Assembly (NCBI GenBank): GCA_044235645.1
Contig: JBIIHQ010000008.1
Coordinates: forward strand, 91,018-155,017
DNA from: OMIW01 sp044235645
Lineage (GTDB): Bacteria > Bdellovibrionota_C > UBA2361 > OMIW01
DNA length: 64,000 bases
Reading direction: 5' to 3'
Notes under the pieces: generated by a model
What the model was told of the DNA's origin: nothing
The model's database searches: none
Seen by the model: the letters and a program-made list of their open reading frames with translations, nothing else
Translations under genes and position numbers: made by a program
In this document: one piece after another, positions 45,140 to 53,317 of the stretch
Position numbering within the stretch: position 1 is the first letter of the stretch
How the letters are laid out: the number at the start of each line of letters is the position of its first letter

Positions 45140-45490
45140 ATGCCCGACAGAAAAATGACTGACTCCTCACGTCCTATTCGCCGAATCAGTCCGCTTGGGT
45201 ACCGCGTTGTGGTGCGCATCGATAAGGCGCCGAACGTCACCGACGGAGGATTATACCTCCCGGAGGGTGCAAAGGAATCAATGCAGGAATCAATCTTGTG
45301 TGAAGTTATCGAAGTGGCAAGTGCCACCGACGATGCGACGCACGAGGAGACGAATGTCAGCGGAATTCCTCTCGGAGCTCAGGTGCTTATTCCCCGTACT
45401 GCTGGGGTGCGGGTTCCGTGGGAGGACTCGATTCGAATTGTAGACACGAAGGATATTCTCGCGATCGTCGAAGAGGCGATGCTCTTGTAG
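45140..45490 (+). CDS. GroES-like co-chaperonin
   Basis: The 116-residue protein has a chaperonin-10 fold: ISPLGYRVVVRIDKAP at the start, the GGLYLPEGAKESMQES mobile-loop region, and a C-terminal VLIPRTAGVRVPWEDSIRIV followed by DILAIVEE. It is longer than GroES (about 97) because of an insertion near residues 60-75 (ATDDATHEETN). groEL does not follow. It may be a second, specialised co-chaperonin, or the groES/groEL pair may be split in this genome. An alternative start is Met at 45155. Confidence 0.75.
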   Translation: MPDRKMTDSSRPIRRISPLGYRVVVRIDKAPNVTDGGLYLPEGAKESMQESILCEVIEVASATDDATHEETNVSGIPLGAQVLIPRTAGVRVPWEDSIRIVDTKDILAIVEEAMLL

Positions 45491-45676
45491 CCATATCCCT
45501 TGCAGCTCAATCCTTTATGGGCACTTCTCGGGTGATATCGCGAACAGGGCCTAACGGCATCTGGTAGCACCCGTTGGGGTACCGATTGAGTGACGCTGGG
45601 AGACGGTATGTTTGTCTTCAGCCCGTCCCGCATGTCGAGCTCCTCTCCACCAAGGCTACTCTCTCCACCAAGCGGC

Positions 45677-46624
45677 CTATTCCTTCATGACCTCGGCACG
45701 GGCATTAACCACTGCTGCTAGGAACCCTTCTATAAGGTGAGGTGGTGCCACGAGAACGGGATTTTCCTCCGCTATGTCCCATTCATCATAAGCCACTCGC
45801 CTACCAAACGGATCCATCACCGTCACAAATCCCGCCTCTTGAGCAAAAAGGGTCGCTGCGAAATCCCACGGCTTGACTGAAAGCTGAAGCTGCAAATCCT
45901 CAAGCCCCTGGGCAAGCCTCGCGCAATCGTTCGCGAATCCACCAAATCGATAGGCGTTTTCAACGGCCCCTGACAGCTTCAGCGACTCCACCACCGGCCC
46001 CTCTCGCCCCTGACCCATAAAATAAAGCATCACCGATTCTCGAAGCTGGGTCGCTGGAGAACCACGCAATCGCGGGCGAGTCTGAAAACGCGGTGCTGGA
46101 GTCGCCGGGTTTGGAAGGGCAACCGCACGCACCCCCTGACCACGAATGGCGGTAAAGAGGGTACGGTGAGGGACTTGATAGAAAACGGCCATCTCAACAC
46201 GGCGCTTTGAAACCAACCCCACTAACGGCCCGAATCCTACCTGTCCCCCCAGCGTCCGTAAGAATCGCTTACACGCAGCGGTTCCATCGATCGGATCTAT
46301 CACCAGATAATCCTCATCAGAATCGATGAGGTGATGGGTCACCACCCGCTCCTCCGAGACGATCGGGGCGACATCAAGCAACTTGTCGACGAGAATCTTG
46401 TCGCATGCGAGGTCGAGCGATAGCAGTAAGCTGCCATCTGGCTTTATCCAGGAACGCGCCTCCTCTTTTGAGGCAGCGACATCGATGAGGTACATGGCCG
46501 CTGCACGAACCGCACTTTCGAGATCTGAGAGAAGAGGGTGCATTAAAAAAGAATCATGTGAATGAGGCTGCCAAAACCAATTCGCAACCCGATTGGCAAA
46601 ATAAACGAACGGTCTCTGAACCAC
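45677..46624 (-). CDS. Inositol monophosphatase-family phosphatase
   Basis: The 315-residue protein of the IMPase/CysQ family is a Mg2+-dependent, Li+-sensitive phosphatase for inositol phosphates, nucleotide 3',5'-bisphosphates or similar. Motifs are VSEE, DPIDGTA (metal site) and VKPWDFAATLFAQEAG. The first 27 residues (before MHPLLSDLES) may be untranslated: a Met at 46543 is an alternative start. It is last in a minus-strand run behind a uridine kinase gene (55 bases). Confidence 0.8.
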   Translation of the reverse strand: MVQRPFVYFANRVANWFWQPHSHDSFLMHPLLSDLESAVRAAAMYLIDVAASKEEARSWIKPDGSLLLSLDLACDKILVDKLLDVAPIVSEERVVTHHLIDSDEDYLVIDPIDGTAACKRFLRTLGGQVGFGPLVGLVSKRRVEMAVFYQVPHRTLFTAIRGQGVRAVALPNPATPAPRFQTRPRLRGSPATQLRESVMLYFMGQGREGPVVESLKLSGAVENAYRFGGFANDCARLAQGLEDLQLQLSVKPWDFAATLFAQEAGFVTVMDPFGRRVAYDEWDIAEENPVLVAPPHLIEGFLAAVVNARAEVMKE

Positions 46625-46679
46625 CTGACAAGACGGAATGCAGAGAACAGATACGGAACAAGCTCGTCACAAAAAGGAC

Positions 46680-47390
46680 TCAGAGGGAACCATTTGCAAT
46701 CACCTCTGGGTTCTCTCCGTCTATCGACTTCTCAGCCACAGCCGGAGGAAGTACTATCCCTCCAAGTAACGATGAAAGCCTCGGCGACCAATCATGACCA
46801 CAAACACGAGCGAGCAGGTCAGCCGGCCCACCATCATTACTTACGATGAGATCCGCGTGCCTTGCTGATGGTAGCACGAACCTATCCTCCCCCGGAATAA
46901 CTTCTGCTTCAAACTGTCGAGCCACTGACTCCCTGCTGCGTCCCCTATCCAGAATGTCTCGGTGTATCCGGCGGGAAAGCCTCGCCTCACGCGAGAGATT
47001 GACAAACACCGAGGCATCGAGCCATCGGCGTACAGATTCAAAACACAGCAATAGAAACCCCTCCACCACGACCAGCGGTTGAGCCTCAAACCGCGCCCCC
47101 GAAATCCGAGAATGACTTGAAAAATCATACCCTGGAGCAATAACCTCCTTTCCCCCCACCAGCTGCTCTAGGTGACTACTCAATAGCTCGCCATCAATCG
47201 CATCGGGATGATCAAAGATATAACGACTCCGCTCCTCTTCGGTCAGGTGGGCGAGATCACGATAATACCAATCAAGCGATATAACGGTGGTCCCCGCACA
47301 ACCCCGTTGTTTCGCTATCATCGACGCAAGGGTGGATTTTCCCGCAGCTGAAGGGCCTGCTATCCCGAGAATAGTGACAGGAAAGTTCAT
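46680..47390 (-). CDS. udk: Uridine kinase-like P-loop kinase
   Basis: The 236-residue protein has a P-loop GPSAAGKSTLA at about 12-22, the TVISLDWYYRD substrate motif near 36-46, FDHPDAIDGELL, VVVEGFLLL and the lid RRIHRDILDRGRS. This is the uridine kinase/phosphoribulokinase pattern. The C-terminus after about 210 is a unique Pro/Glu tail. It phosphorylates uridine or cytidine, unless it is a related small-molecule kinase. Confidence 0.8.
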   Translation of the reverse strand: MNFPVTILGIAGPSAAGKSTLASMIAKQRGCAGTTVISLDWYYRDLAHLTEEERSRYIFDHPDAIDGELLSSHLEQLVGGKEVIAPGYDFSSHSRISGARFEAQPLVVVEGFLLLCFESVRRWLDASVFVNLSREARLSRRIHRDILDRGRSRESVARQFEAEVIPGEDRFVLPSARHADLIVSNDGGPADLLARVCGHDWSPRLSSLLGGIVLPPAVAEKSIDGENPEVIANGSL

Positions 47391-47535
47391 CTTTAGGCCT
47401 TTTACGAACCAACCACGCCTTTACACAACCGATACATCCGCACCATCGATGGGGGAGCGTCGCGCTCAGTCTCCATTCGAAGGGTGGCGCGACTTATTTC
47501 GGCCACGTACCTCCCTCCCGAGGCGAGGACCGTTC

Positions 47536-47994
47536 CTATCCCCCCAAAACCCGTTCAAGGGCTCCCCTCATCATCACTAAACCCGACTCTCCGGCCGTCC
47601 GACTCTTGAGCACCCCTTCCGCCGTGAAGAGAAAATAGGCAGGAACCCACCCCTCCCTATTCTCGAAAGCATCCTTCAATGAATGCTCATTATCTATCGC
47701 ACACGGCTCCTTTAAGTCGAGCTGAAGGATGCTCTCGCGCACACGCGCAATAGACAGTTCCTCCTCCTGACGAGGCATGTGAACCGCAATCACGCGCAGC
47801 CCTTTATCTGCAAACTCCTCTCGCCACCCGCGAATGATCGGATAATTCTGCTTGCAGAGATAACACGAAATCGACCAGAAGTGGACGAAGGTGGGAGCGC
47901 CGATCAAGTCTTCCCGCACGATGGGGTCTCCCACCCACTCGGACGCCCCGTTCAGCGAGGGGAATGCCGTTCCCAACCGCATCGCCATCGTCAC
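47536..47994 (-). CDS. Thioredoxin-like protein, TlpA/peroxiredoxin fold
   Basis: The 152-residue thioredoxin-fold protein carries a CxxC active site in FWSISCYLCKQNYP (Cys44, Cys47) and a cis-Pro region WVPAYFLF. There is no signal peptide, so a cytoplasmic thiol-disulfide role is likely. It follows the AhpC-like gene by 86 bases on the same strand, and may reduce or cooperate with that peroxiredoxin. Confidence 0.8.
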   Translation of the reverse strand: MTMAMRLGTAFPSLNGASEWVGDPIVREDLIGAPTFVHFWSISCYLCKQNYPIIRGWREEFADKGLRVIAVHMPRQEEELSIARVRESILQLDLKEPCAIDNEHSLKDAFENREGWVPAYFLFTAEGVLKSRTAGESGLVMMRGALERVLGG

Positions 47995-48080
47995 TCCTCA
48001 CTATCAGAGACTACCACGTCTTTGGGAGTGACCCGACAATCGCGATCCCTCCATCGGCTGGGATTGGCTACCCGTGAGCC

Positions 48081-48629
48081 CTACCCGAGGGTCGGCTTTC
48101 CAGGTCTCCAATCGGAGGGGCAGACCCCTCCAGTTTGAAGTGCTTGTACGACCCGAAGAGTCTCGTCGGTTGAACGACCGATGTGAAGCTCGGTAATCAC
48201 CGAATAGCGGAGCACCCCAGCTGGGTCAATGAGGAAGAGTCCCCGATGCGCGAGGTGTTTTCCCTCAATCAGCACCCCGTATGCCCTTGCCGTCTCACCA
48301 CTGTGGTCAGCCGCGAGCGGAAAGGTGGTGCCTGCTATCCCGTTTTTTTCTCGGGAAGTTCCGAGCCACGCTTTGTGGGTGAAGTAGGTATCAGTCGAGC
48401 ATCCCAGAATCTGACAGCCAATCTCATCAAATTCCTGCTTTCGATCGGAAAATCCAAGAATCTCGGTCGGACACAACAAGCTGAAATCAGCGGGGTAAAA
48501 GAAGAAAGCGAGCCAACTTCCCTTGTAATCAGAGAGCGAACGTATTTTACCAGCATTATCGGGCTCGGAAGGATCCAAAATGGGGAGTGAAAAGTGCGGA
48601 GCAGGAGTCCCAATTTTTGCGTATGACAT
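48081..48629 (-). CDS. Typical 2-Cys peroxiredoxin (AhpC/Prx1 type)
   Basis: The 182-residue protein reduces hydrogen peroxide and organic hydroperoxides. The peroxidatic Cys53 is in FYPADFSLLCPTEI (canonical DFTFVCPTEI). The resolving Cys170 is in GGVCPSDWRPGKPTLG, the C-terminal position of typical 2-Cys enzymes. Its reductant may be the thioredoxin-like protein encoded next. It is the first protein gene after two tRNA genes on the same strand. Confidence 0.92.
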   Translation of the reverse strand: MSYAKIGTPAPHFSLPILDPSEPDNAGKIRSLSDYKGSWLAFFFYPADFSLLCPTEILGFSDRKQEFDEIGCQILGCSTDTYFTHKAWLGTSREKNGIAGTTFPLAADHSGETARAYGVLIEGKHLAHRGLFLIDPAGVLRYSVITELHIGRSTDETLRVVQALQTGGVCPSDWRPGKPTLG

Positions 48630-48955
48630 GGCGGTTTACCCCAAAAGAAGGCTGGATTAGGAAGAGAGGGCCGTCGCCCCATACTCCGCGACCGCCGGAG
48701 TAAAAAAGGCCTACGCACGACACACCCTTCTTCCAGACGATGTTCAGTATCGGCGAGGAACGGCGCAACGCTCCCGCCTCAACGCTCCCGATGGATGGTA
48801 GCAGGCGACGTCAGATTGTGCCAGTTTAACGATGGTGCAACTTATTCGACGGGGAAATGAGCTCTCGATGATTGACCGGAGCGCCCGCCGCACTTCCTCA
48901 ACCTCACGATACAACCTCTCGCCACAAGAATCGTCAGAGGACGAACCGTACTATG
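48630..48955. other. Spacer between peroxiredoxin gene and tRNA-Ala
   Basis: 326 bases. Frames here are shadows. No 16S/23S sequence is present. Likely carries the peroxiredoxin promoter. I see no OxyR-type site that I can support. Confidence 0.4.
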
Positions 48956-49028
48956 TGGAGCTGAAGGGATTCGAACCCTTGACCCTCGGCTTGCAAAGCC
49001 GATGCTCTCCCAACTGAGCTACAGCCCC
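48956..49028 (-). tRNA. tRNA-Ala (anticodon UGC)
   Basis: The 73-base cloverleaf folds fully: acceptor GGGGCTG/CAGCTCC, D arm with AGTTGGGA, anticodon stem CGGCT/AGCCG around TTTGCAA, T loop TTCGAAT. The discriminator is A and CCA is not encoded. Confidence 0.95.
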
Positions 49029-49128
49029 AAATTTTCGGCACCCTTACCCGTCCTCCCTTCCACCCCCAAGAACTCCCCTTCCCCTTTCGATTCAAGAAGA
49101 GCCGACTGACGAGTTGGTTAGTCGAAGC

Positions 49129-49205
49129 TGGTGGGCCCGGGTGGACTTGAACCACCGACCTCACGCTTATCAGGCGTGCACTCTAACCAGCTGAGCTACG
49201 GGCCC
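49129..49205 (-). tRNA. tRNA-Ile (anticodon GAU)
   Basis: The 77-base gene includes an encoded CCA (49129-49131). Acceptor GGGCCCG/CGGGCCC, anticodon loop CTGATAA in the stem CACGC/GCGTG, T loop TTCAAGT. It lies 100 bases upstream of tRNA-Ala in the same Ile-Ala order as rRNA spacers, but no rRNA flanks the pair. Confidence 0.95.
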
Positions 49206-49504
49206 AAGAGCCTGTAAAGGGTAGACGGACGAGTCTGCAGTGTCAATCCCCCCACCCCGTTGAGTTGTGTCTTCATCGAAAAAAGTGCTCGTCCTCTCCC
49301 TCTGTTCCCCTCTTCCTTTTTGCACGGTATGATCGGAATCGATAGTTTGCTTCATCTTGAAGAGGAGTAAACGCTCCTCGCCCCGTCCTCTTGTGCGGGT
49401 CACCCCTCTCACGTAGTGATGGCGAGGCGGCATCGAACTTTCATGTTTCCCGCATCTGCCTCCTGCCAGACCGCGGGTAGCCCCTTCTTTCCGCCGAATG
49501 CACT
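49206..49504. other. Spacer upstream of tRNA-Ile and rpiA
   Basis: 299 bases between divergent tRNA and rpiA. It should hold the tRNA promoter. No further gene seen. Confidence 0.4.
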
Positions 49505-50188
49505 ATGAACCCCAAAGAGCACCTTGGTCATTACGTCGCTTCGCTGATCACTCCCGGTACTATAATCGCCGTGGGCACTGGCTCAACGGTGGACGCCGTT
49601 ATCCGTGCCCTTGGGTCGCGGATCGCCTCGGAAAGGATAGCCGTTGCGGTGGTTCCTACCTCATGGGAAACCGCTGAGCTATGCGCCTCAATTGGATGCA
49701 CGGTCATCTCACCGCACGCTGTTCAGGGGCACATATCATGGGGTTTCGATGGTGCCGACGAAATCGATCCCAGTCTCCGGCTCATCAAGGGACTCGGGGG
49801 GGCACTACTTCGTGAAAAGATACTAGCCCTCGCATGCGACACCTTCACCATCCTCGCTGATGAATCAAAACTGGTCACTCGACTTGGCGAGCGGTGCCCC
49901 GTCCCGATTGAGGTAATCCCTGAGGCGCGAAGGCTCGTTGCGATCGCTCTTGGTCAACTCGGTGCCACGGAGGTAAACCTCCGCTCGGCGCTGCCCGGCA
50001 AGCATGGACCAATTGTAACCGAGTCGGGCAACCTGATCCTTGATGCCCGCTTTCACGAGATAAGCGATCGCCTGCCACAGCAAATTAAAGCGATTACCGG
50101 CGTCGTTGAACACGGCATCTTCGAAAATATCTGTTCTCACGCGCTCATCGTTTCTCAAAACGGCACCATCCAAGAACGACGGACGTAG
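49505..50188 (+). CDS. rpiA: Ribose-5-phosphate isomerase A
   Basis: It interconverts ribose 5-phosphate and ribulose 5-phosphate in the pentose phosphate pathway. The 227-residue protein shows the substrate loop VGTGSTVDAVI (near 23-33), FDGADEIDPSLRLIKGLGGAL (with the catalytic Asp and Lys) and REKILAL, as RpiA enzymes do. A small PGPGW protein and aguA follow on the same strand with short gaps (41 and 16 bases). Confidence 0.94.
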   Translation: MNPKEHLGHYVASLITPGTIIAVGTGSTVDAVIRALGSRIASERIAVAVVPTSWETAELCASIGCTVISPHAVQGHISWGFDGADEIDPSLRLIKGLGGALLREKILALACDTFTILADESKLVTRLGERCPVPIEVIPEARRLVAIALGQLGATEVNLRSALPGKHGPIVTESGNLILDARFHEISDRLPQQIKAITGVVEHGIFENICSHALIVSQNGTIQERRT

Positions 50189-50229
50189 GGCCCCATCGCA
50201 CGAGTCACTTACTAACCCGATCGATTACC

Positions 50230-50484
50230 ATGGTATTTCTCTCAACCGCCAAAAAGATCACCGTGTTCGTCATCGGCGGCTCCGTGGTGCTATTCGGGAT
50301 TGCCCTCATCGTGCTACCGGGGCCTGCTTTTGTTGTCATCCCGATTGGCCTTGCAATTCTTGCAACCGAATTCGCGTGGGCGCGGCGATTTCTCCGGCAT
50401 GTCCGGCAACGGATAGCCGGAACCCGCGCTCCGGAATCCATTAATATCAAACAATCTCTGCTAGACGACAATCAAAGGCATTAA
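50230..50484 (+). CDS. PGPGW-family small membrane protein
   Basis: The 84-residue protein has two membrane helices, at about 10-28 and 33-48. The centre shows LPGPAFVVIPIGLAILATEFAWARRFL, the PGPGW-family signature, in which the second Pro-Gly/Ala pair and the AxEFxWA segment are conserved. Function unknown in the family. Confidence 0.8.
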   Translation: MVFLSTAKKITVFVIGGSVVLFGIALIVLPGPAFVVIPIGLAILATEFAWARRFLRHVRQRIAGTRAPESINIKQSLLDDNQRH

Positions 50485-50500
50485 CAATAAAATCGCTCGT

Positions 50501-51565
50501 ATGTTCACACCCCAAGCCAAGCTCATCCTTCCCCGCCAACATGGCTTTCGCTTTCCAGCCCAATGGACGCCACACCTCGGCACCCTCGCCGCATGGCCTG
50601 TTGAACGGGGCGAAACATGGATGCTTCCCATTGATGGGGTCCGAGCCGAGTATGCTCCCTTTATCGAGGCTATTGCAGCCGATGAAAGGGTCTTTCTTCT
50701 TCTCGCCGACCCCGAGGCCCGTGCATCTTTCCAAGCTCACCTGGGTGCTCACCCGAACATAACTCCGCTCGACATACCGCTCGATGATTGCTGGCTGCGT
50801 GATAGTGGCCCCGTGTTTGTGACACGAGATGGGGAGGTTCTTCCCATCTCGTGGCGATTTAATGCGTGGGGAGGCAAGTTTTCATCAACGAACGACGGCA
50901 CCCTCGCGGTTGCTGCGATCTCGGCTCTCGGCGCTCCCATCCTTACGGCAGGTCCTCTTGTCCTCGAAGGTGGCTCGATTGAGTGCAATGGGGCAGGAGT
51001 CGCTCTCACGACCCGATCGTGCATCATGTCAAAGGATCGCAACCCTGATAAAACTGAGGCAGAGATCTCGGAGATAATCTGCGAGTATTTTGGCCTTGAC
51101 CGCCTCGTTATCCTCGACACCGGATTTGCCTCCGGCGACCACACCGATGGCCACATCGATATGGTTGCGCGGTTCACTCCCACCGGCTCCGTCCTCGTGA
51201 ACGCCACCTCTGACGAAACTCATCCGAGTGCCGAGGCATTCCATCGCAATTCGCGATCTATCGAGAGAGAGGGCTTTTCCACAATCCACCTTCCCGTCCC
51301 ACGGCACCCGATAACCGGCCCGAATTGGGGCGGAGGTACCGTAACTGCACCGGCCAATTATGCTAATTTTTACGCTACGACGAAATCGGTACTCGTTCCC
51401 CAGTTCGGCGATCCGCACGATGCTCAGGCTTTACGCATCATCTCGGAGTGCTTCCCGAACCATCAGATAAAGGGTCTACCCGCACGATCTCTCCTCGTGG
51501 GGGGGGGAGGTATCTTTAATTGCCTCACTCAGCAGATTCCTGCCGGGAATTTTTTTAGCCAATGA
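50501..51565 (+). CDS. aguA: Agmatine deiminase
   Basis: It hydrolyses agmatine to N-carbamoylputrescine. The 354-residue protein is a guanidino-group-modifying enzyme of the pentein fold. The catalytic Cys is in GGGGIFNCLTQQIP (Cys341). Other signatures are RDSGPVFVTRDG, LEGGSIECNGAG and FASGDHTDGHIDMVARF. aguB (carbamoylputrescine amidase) is not adjacent. A strong terminator follows. It is probably the last gene of the rpiA run. Confidence 0.93.
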   Translation: MFTPQAKLILPRQHGFRFPAQWTPHLGTLAAWPVERGETWMLPIDGVRAEYAPFIEAIAADERVFLLLADPEARASFQAHLGAHPNITPLDIPLDDCWLRDSGPVFVTRDGEVLPISWRFNAWGGKFSSTNDGTLAVAAISALGAPILTAGPLVLEGGSIECNGAGVALTTRSCIMSKDRNPDKTEAEISEIICEYFGLDRLVILDTGFASGDHTDGHIDMVARFTPTGSVLVNATSDETHPSAEAFHRNSRSIEREGFSTIHLPVPRHPITGPNWGGGTVTAPANYANFYATTKSVLVPQFGDPHDAQALRIISECFPNHQIKGLPARSLLVGGGGIFNCLTQQIPAGNFFSQ

Positions 51566-51572
51566 GAAAGGT

Positions 51573-51608
51573 GGGGGCACATTGCTTGTTCGGCATCTGC
51601 CCCCTTTT
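51573..51608 (+). terminator. Rho-independent terminator after aguA
   Basis: GGGGGCA (51573-51579) pairs with TGCCCCC (51598-51604), followed by TTTT. It also lies 5 bases past the end of the convergent gene at 51613. The minus-strand side has a shorter pyrimidine run, so it may act in both directions. Confidence 0.8.
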
Positions 51609-51612
51609 CCGC

Positions 51613-52908
51613 CTAACGCTCTGCCAGCAACCGAGCCTTACGAAGCGCCAACTTCTTCCGTTTCGCCCTGAGAGCACTCAGCTTCTTCTTCGCTACCTTT
51701 CGTGATGAACTGGAGGTGGAGAAGAGGTTTCTTCCTGAGGTCGAGGTCGAGGTTGTCAGTTCGTACACACTCACCGTCTTGGGTCCAAGAGTACCGACCA
51801 ACACTCCATTCTGGAGAGTCAGCGTTCCCGGACGAGATGTGAAGACATTCCGCGCTGCGGTCGCTGTTACCGTCGGCCGGAGGGTAATCGGATACGAATT
51901 TGATCCAAACGCATTCACAGCGACCACAATCGTGCGGCCATTCCACACGAATTGAGCAGCGTACACCTCAGCATTCCCCGTGGAGAGTGTCGTTCGCTGT
52001 CCTCTGAGGAAAAACCCTTTGAGCGATTCCACCTCTCGGTTCGTTCGTCCCATTTCAGCCCAGAGTTCGGGATAGTTATTTAGATTCGTCGTCTCGTCGA
52101 AGAAGGTGTAGTAAAACAAACCCTTAACCCCCAACACCAACGCCTGATACGTCATACTCCTAAACTCAGCCTTGGTTGGCATCCGCTGGTTGGGATACCG
52201 GTATGACTGCAAGCACGCCAACGGAACCTGATTCGGATATAACGTATCGGAGGCTAGGTGAATCTTCAGGTTGTACGTAACGGAACTCTCCGGCTCATAC
52301 GGAATCGGATAGACCTGATAGCAATAGGTATCCGCTATCCCCATGTACTCCTTTGAACGTGCGGTACTGAAAGCCGTGATCAGCGTTAATGCCCCTGGCA
52401 CTTGCGCTTTAAGCTTAGGAGTCTCAGTAGCAACCTGACTCACAGTAAAATATCGAGTTCCATCGCTTTTAAGCTCGTCGACATCGTCAAACGCAAGAAA
52501 CCAGGAACGGGTCGGGTGCCCCTGAGCCATCGATATGACACCGGCCGGATCGCTATTGAACTCGATCATTGTATAAATCCCAAGCTTGGCCGCCTTGTCC
52601 AGAAAGCCCTTATCACCGGAATCAATCGGCGTCGCAACCATATTGAACCCATTTGAAGCAATCTTCTCGAGATCAACAAGTCGTTGCGCGTCTTGATTGG
52701 TATAGAAGGAAACGTAGTAGATGCCGATCGGAAGGAAGTCCTTTCCATCGACCTGAGCAACCTTGTTTGAAACCGCCCAACTACTCTGCCGTGTCAGAGC
52801 TGGACGATATTGGGCCGTGGCGTCACGTATTCCCATTAGACTTATTACAATGCACAATATACCTACCCAATACCCTCGGAGTGCACTTACTCCAAAAAAT
52901 AATCTCAT
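51613..52908 (-). CDS. Secreted glycosidase-like protein with basic C-terminal tail
   Basis: The 431-residue protein has a signal peptide (MRLFFGVSALRGYWVGILC onward, cleaved after a segment ending ATAQ near residue 33). A TIM-barrel-like domain spans about 40-305 (LPIGIYYVSFYTN, FLAFDDVDEL, LGVKGLFYYTFFDET), and a C-terminal beta domain runs to about 390. The end is striking: a Ser/Thr linker and then about 30 residues mostly Lys/Arg/Ala/Leu (KVAKKKLSALRAKRKKLALR). A cell-surface or polymer-binding role is possible. GH family not assigned, and no catalytic acids are assigned with confidence. Confidence 0.6.
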   Translation of the reverse strand: MRLFFGVSALRGYWVGILCIVISLMGIRDATAQYRPALTRQSSWAVSNKVAQVDGKDFLPIGIYYVSFYTNQDAQRLVDLEKIASNGFNMVATPIDSGDKGFLDKAAKLGIYTMIEFNSDPAGVISMAQGHPTRSWFLAFDDVDELKSDGTRYFTVSQVATETPKLKAQVPGALTLITAFSTARSKEYMGIADTYCYQVYPIPYEPESSVTYNLKIHLASDTLYPNQVPLACLQSYRYPNQRMPTKAEFRSMTYQALVLGVKGLFYYTFFDETTNLNNYPELWAEMGRTNREVESLKGFFLRGQRTTLSTGNAEVYAAQFVWNGRTIVVAVNAFGSNSYPITLRPTVTATAARNVFTSRPGTLTLQNGVLVGTLGPKTVSVYELTTSTSTSGRNLFSTSSSSRKVAKKKLSALRAKRKKLALRKARLLAER

Positions 52909-53317
52909 AAACAGATCCTCCCGATTACGACACAGACCGCCTCCGACACTGAGCTGCTTTCACAGACGGTACTATCGACATTGTCGGAGAATTATTAAGA
53001 TTCGGGTGTCAAGATTCCGATTCAATCCCAAAGGTCGATGTGACAGAAGAGTGACAGAAAATTTACGGGTTCTCCTCTTCGATCGTAATAATCAGAAAGA
53101 ATCACCTGCTAGCATATGATATTTGAGAAAACCGACCGAGTATTATCAGGCAAAGAAAAAGGCAATCCGAGTTGTGTTGGATGTGAGAGGGAGTCGCGGG
53201 GAAAATCGCAGACGTGCTCACAAGATCGTGTTTATGATGGATCGGTCCCGCCCATTTTCGACGAATATCGTGGAGCAACACGACCGCCCTTCGTCACTGC
53301 ATGATTGAGGTGATACA
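52909..53317. other. AT-rich intergenic region, nothing recognised
   Basis: 409 bases between the minus-strand gene start at 52908 and the lhgO-like gene end at 53318. Small plus-strand frames near 53116-53308 have no support. It probably holds the promoter for the 52908 gene and the 3' untranslated end of the lhgO-like gene. Confidence 0.5.

Noticed and set aside
49170..49433. 87-residue minus-strand frame
   Set aside because: It overlaps the tRNA-Ile gene.
48630..49504. rRNA operon around the tRNAs
   Set aside because: No 16S, 23S or 5S sequence was seen on either side.
53116..53308. Small plus-strand frames in the AT-rich gap
   Set aside because: No start signal, no homology and overlapping alternatives in two frames.
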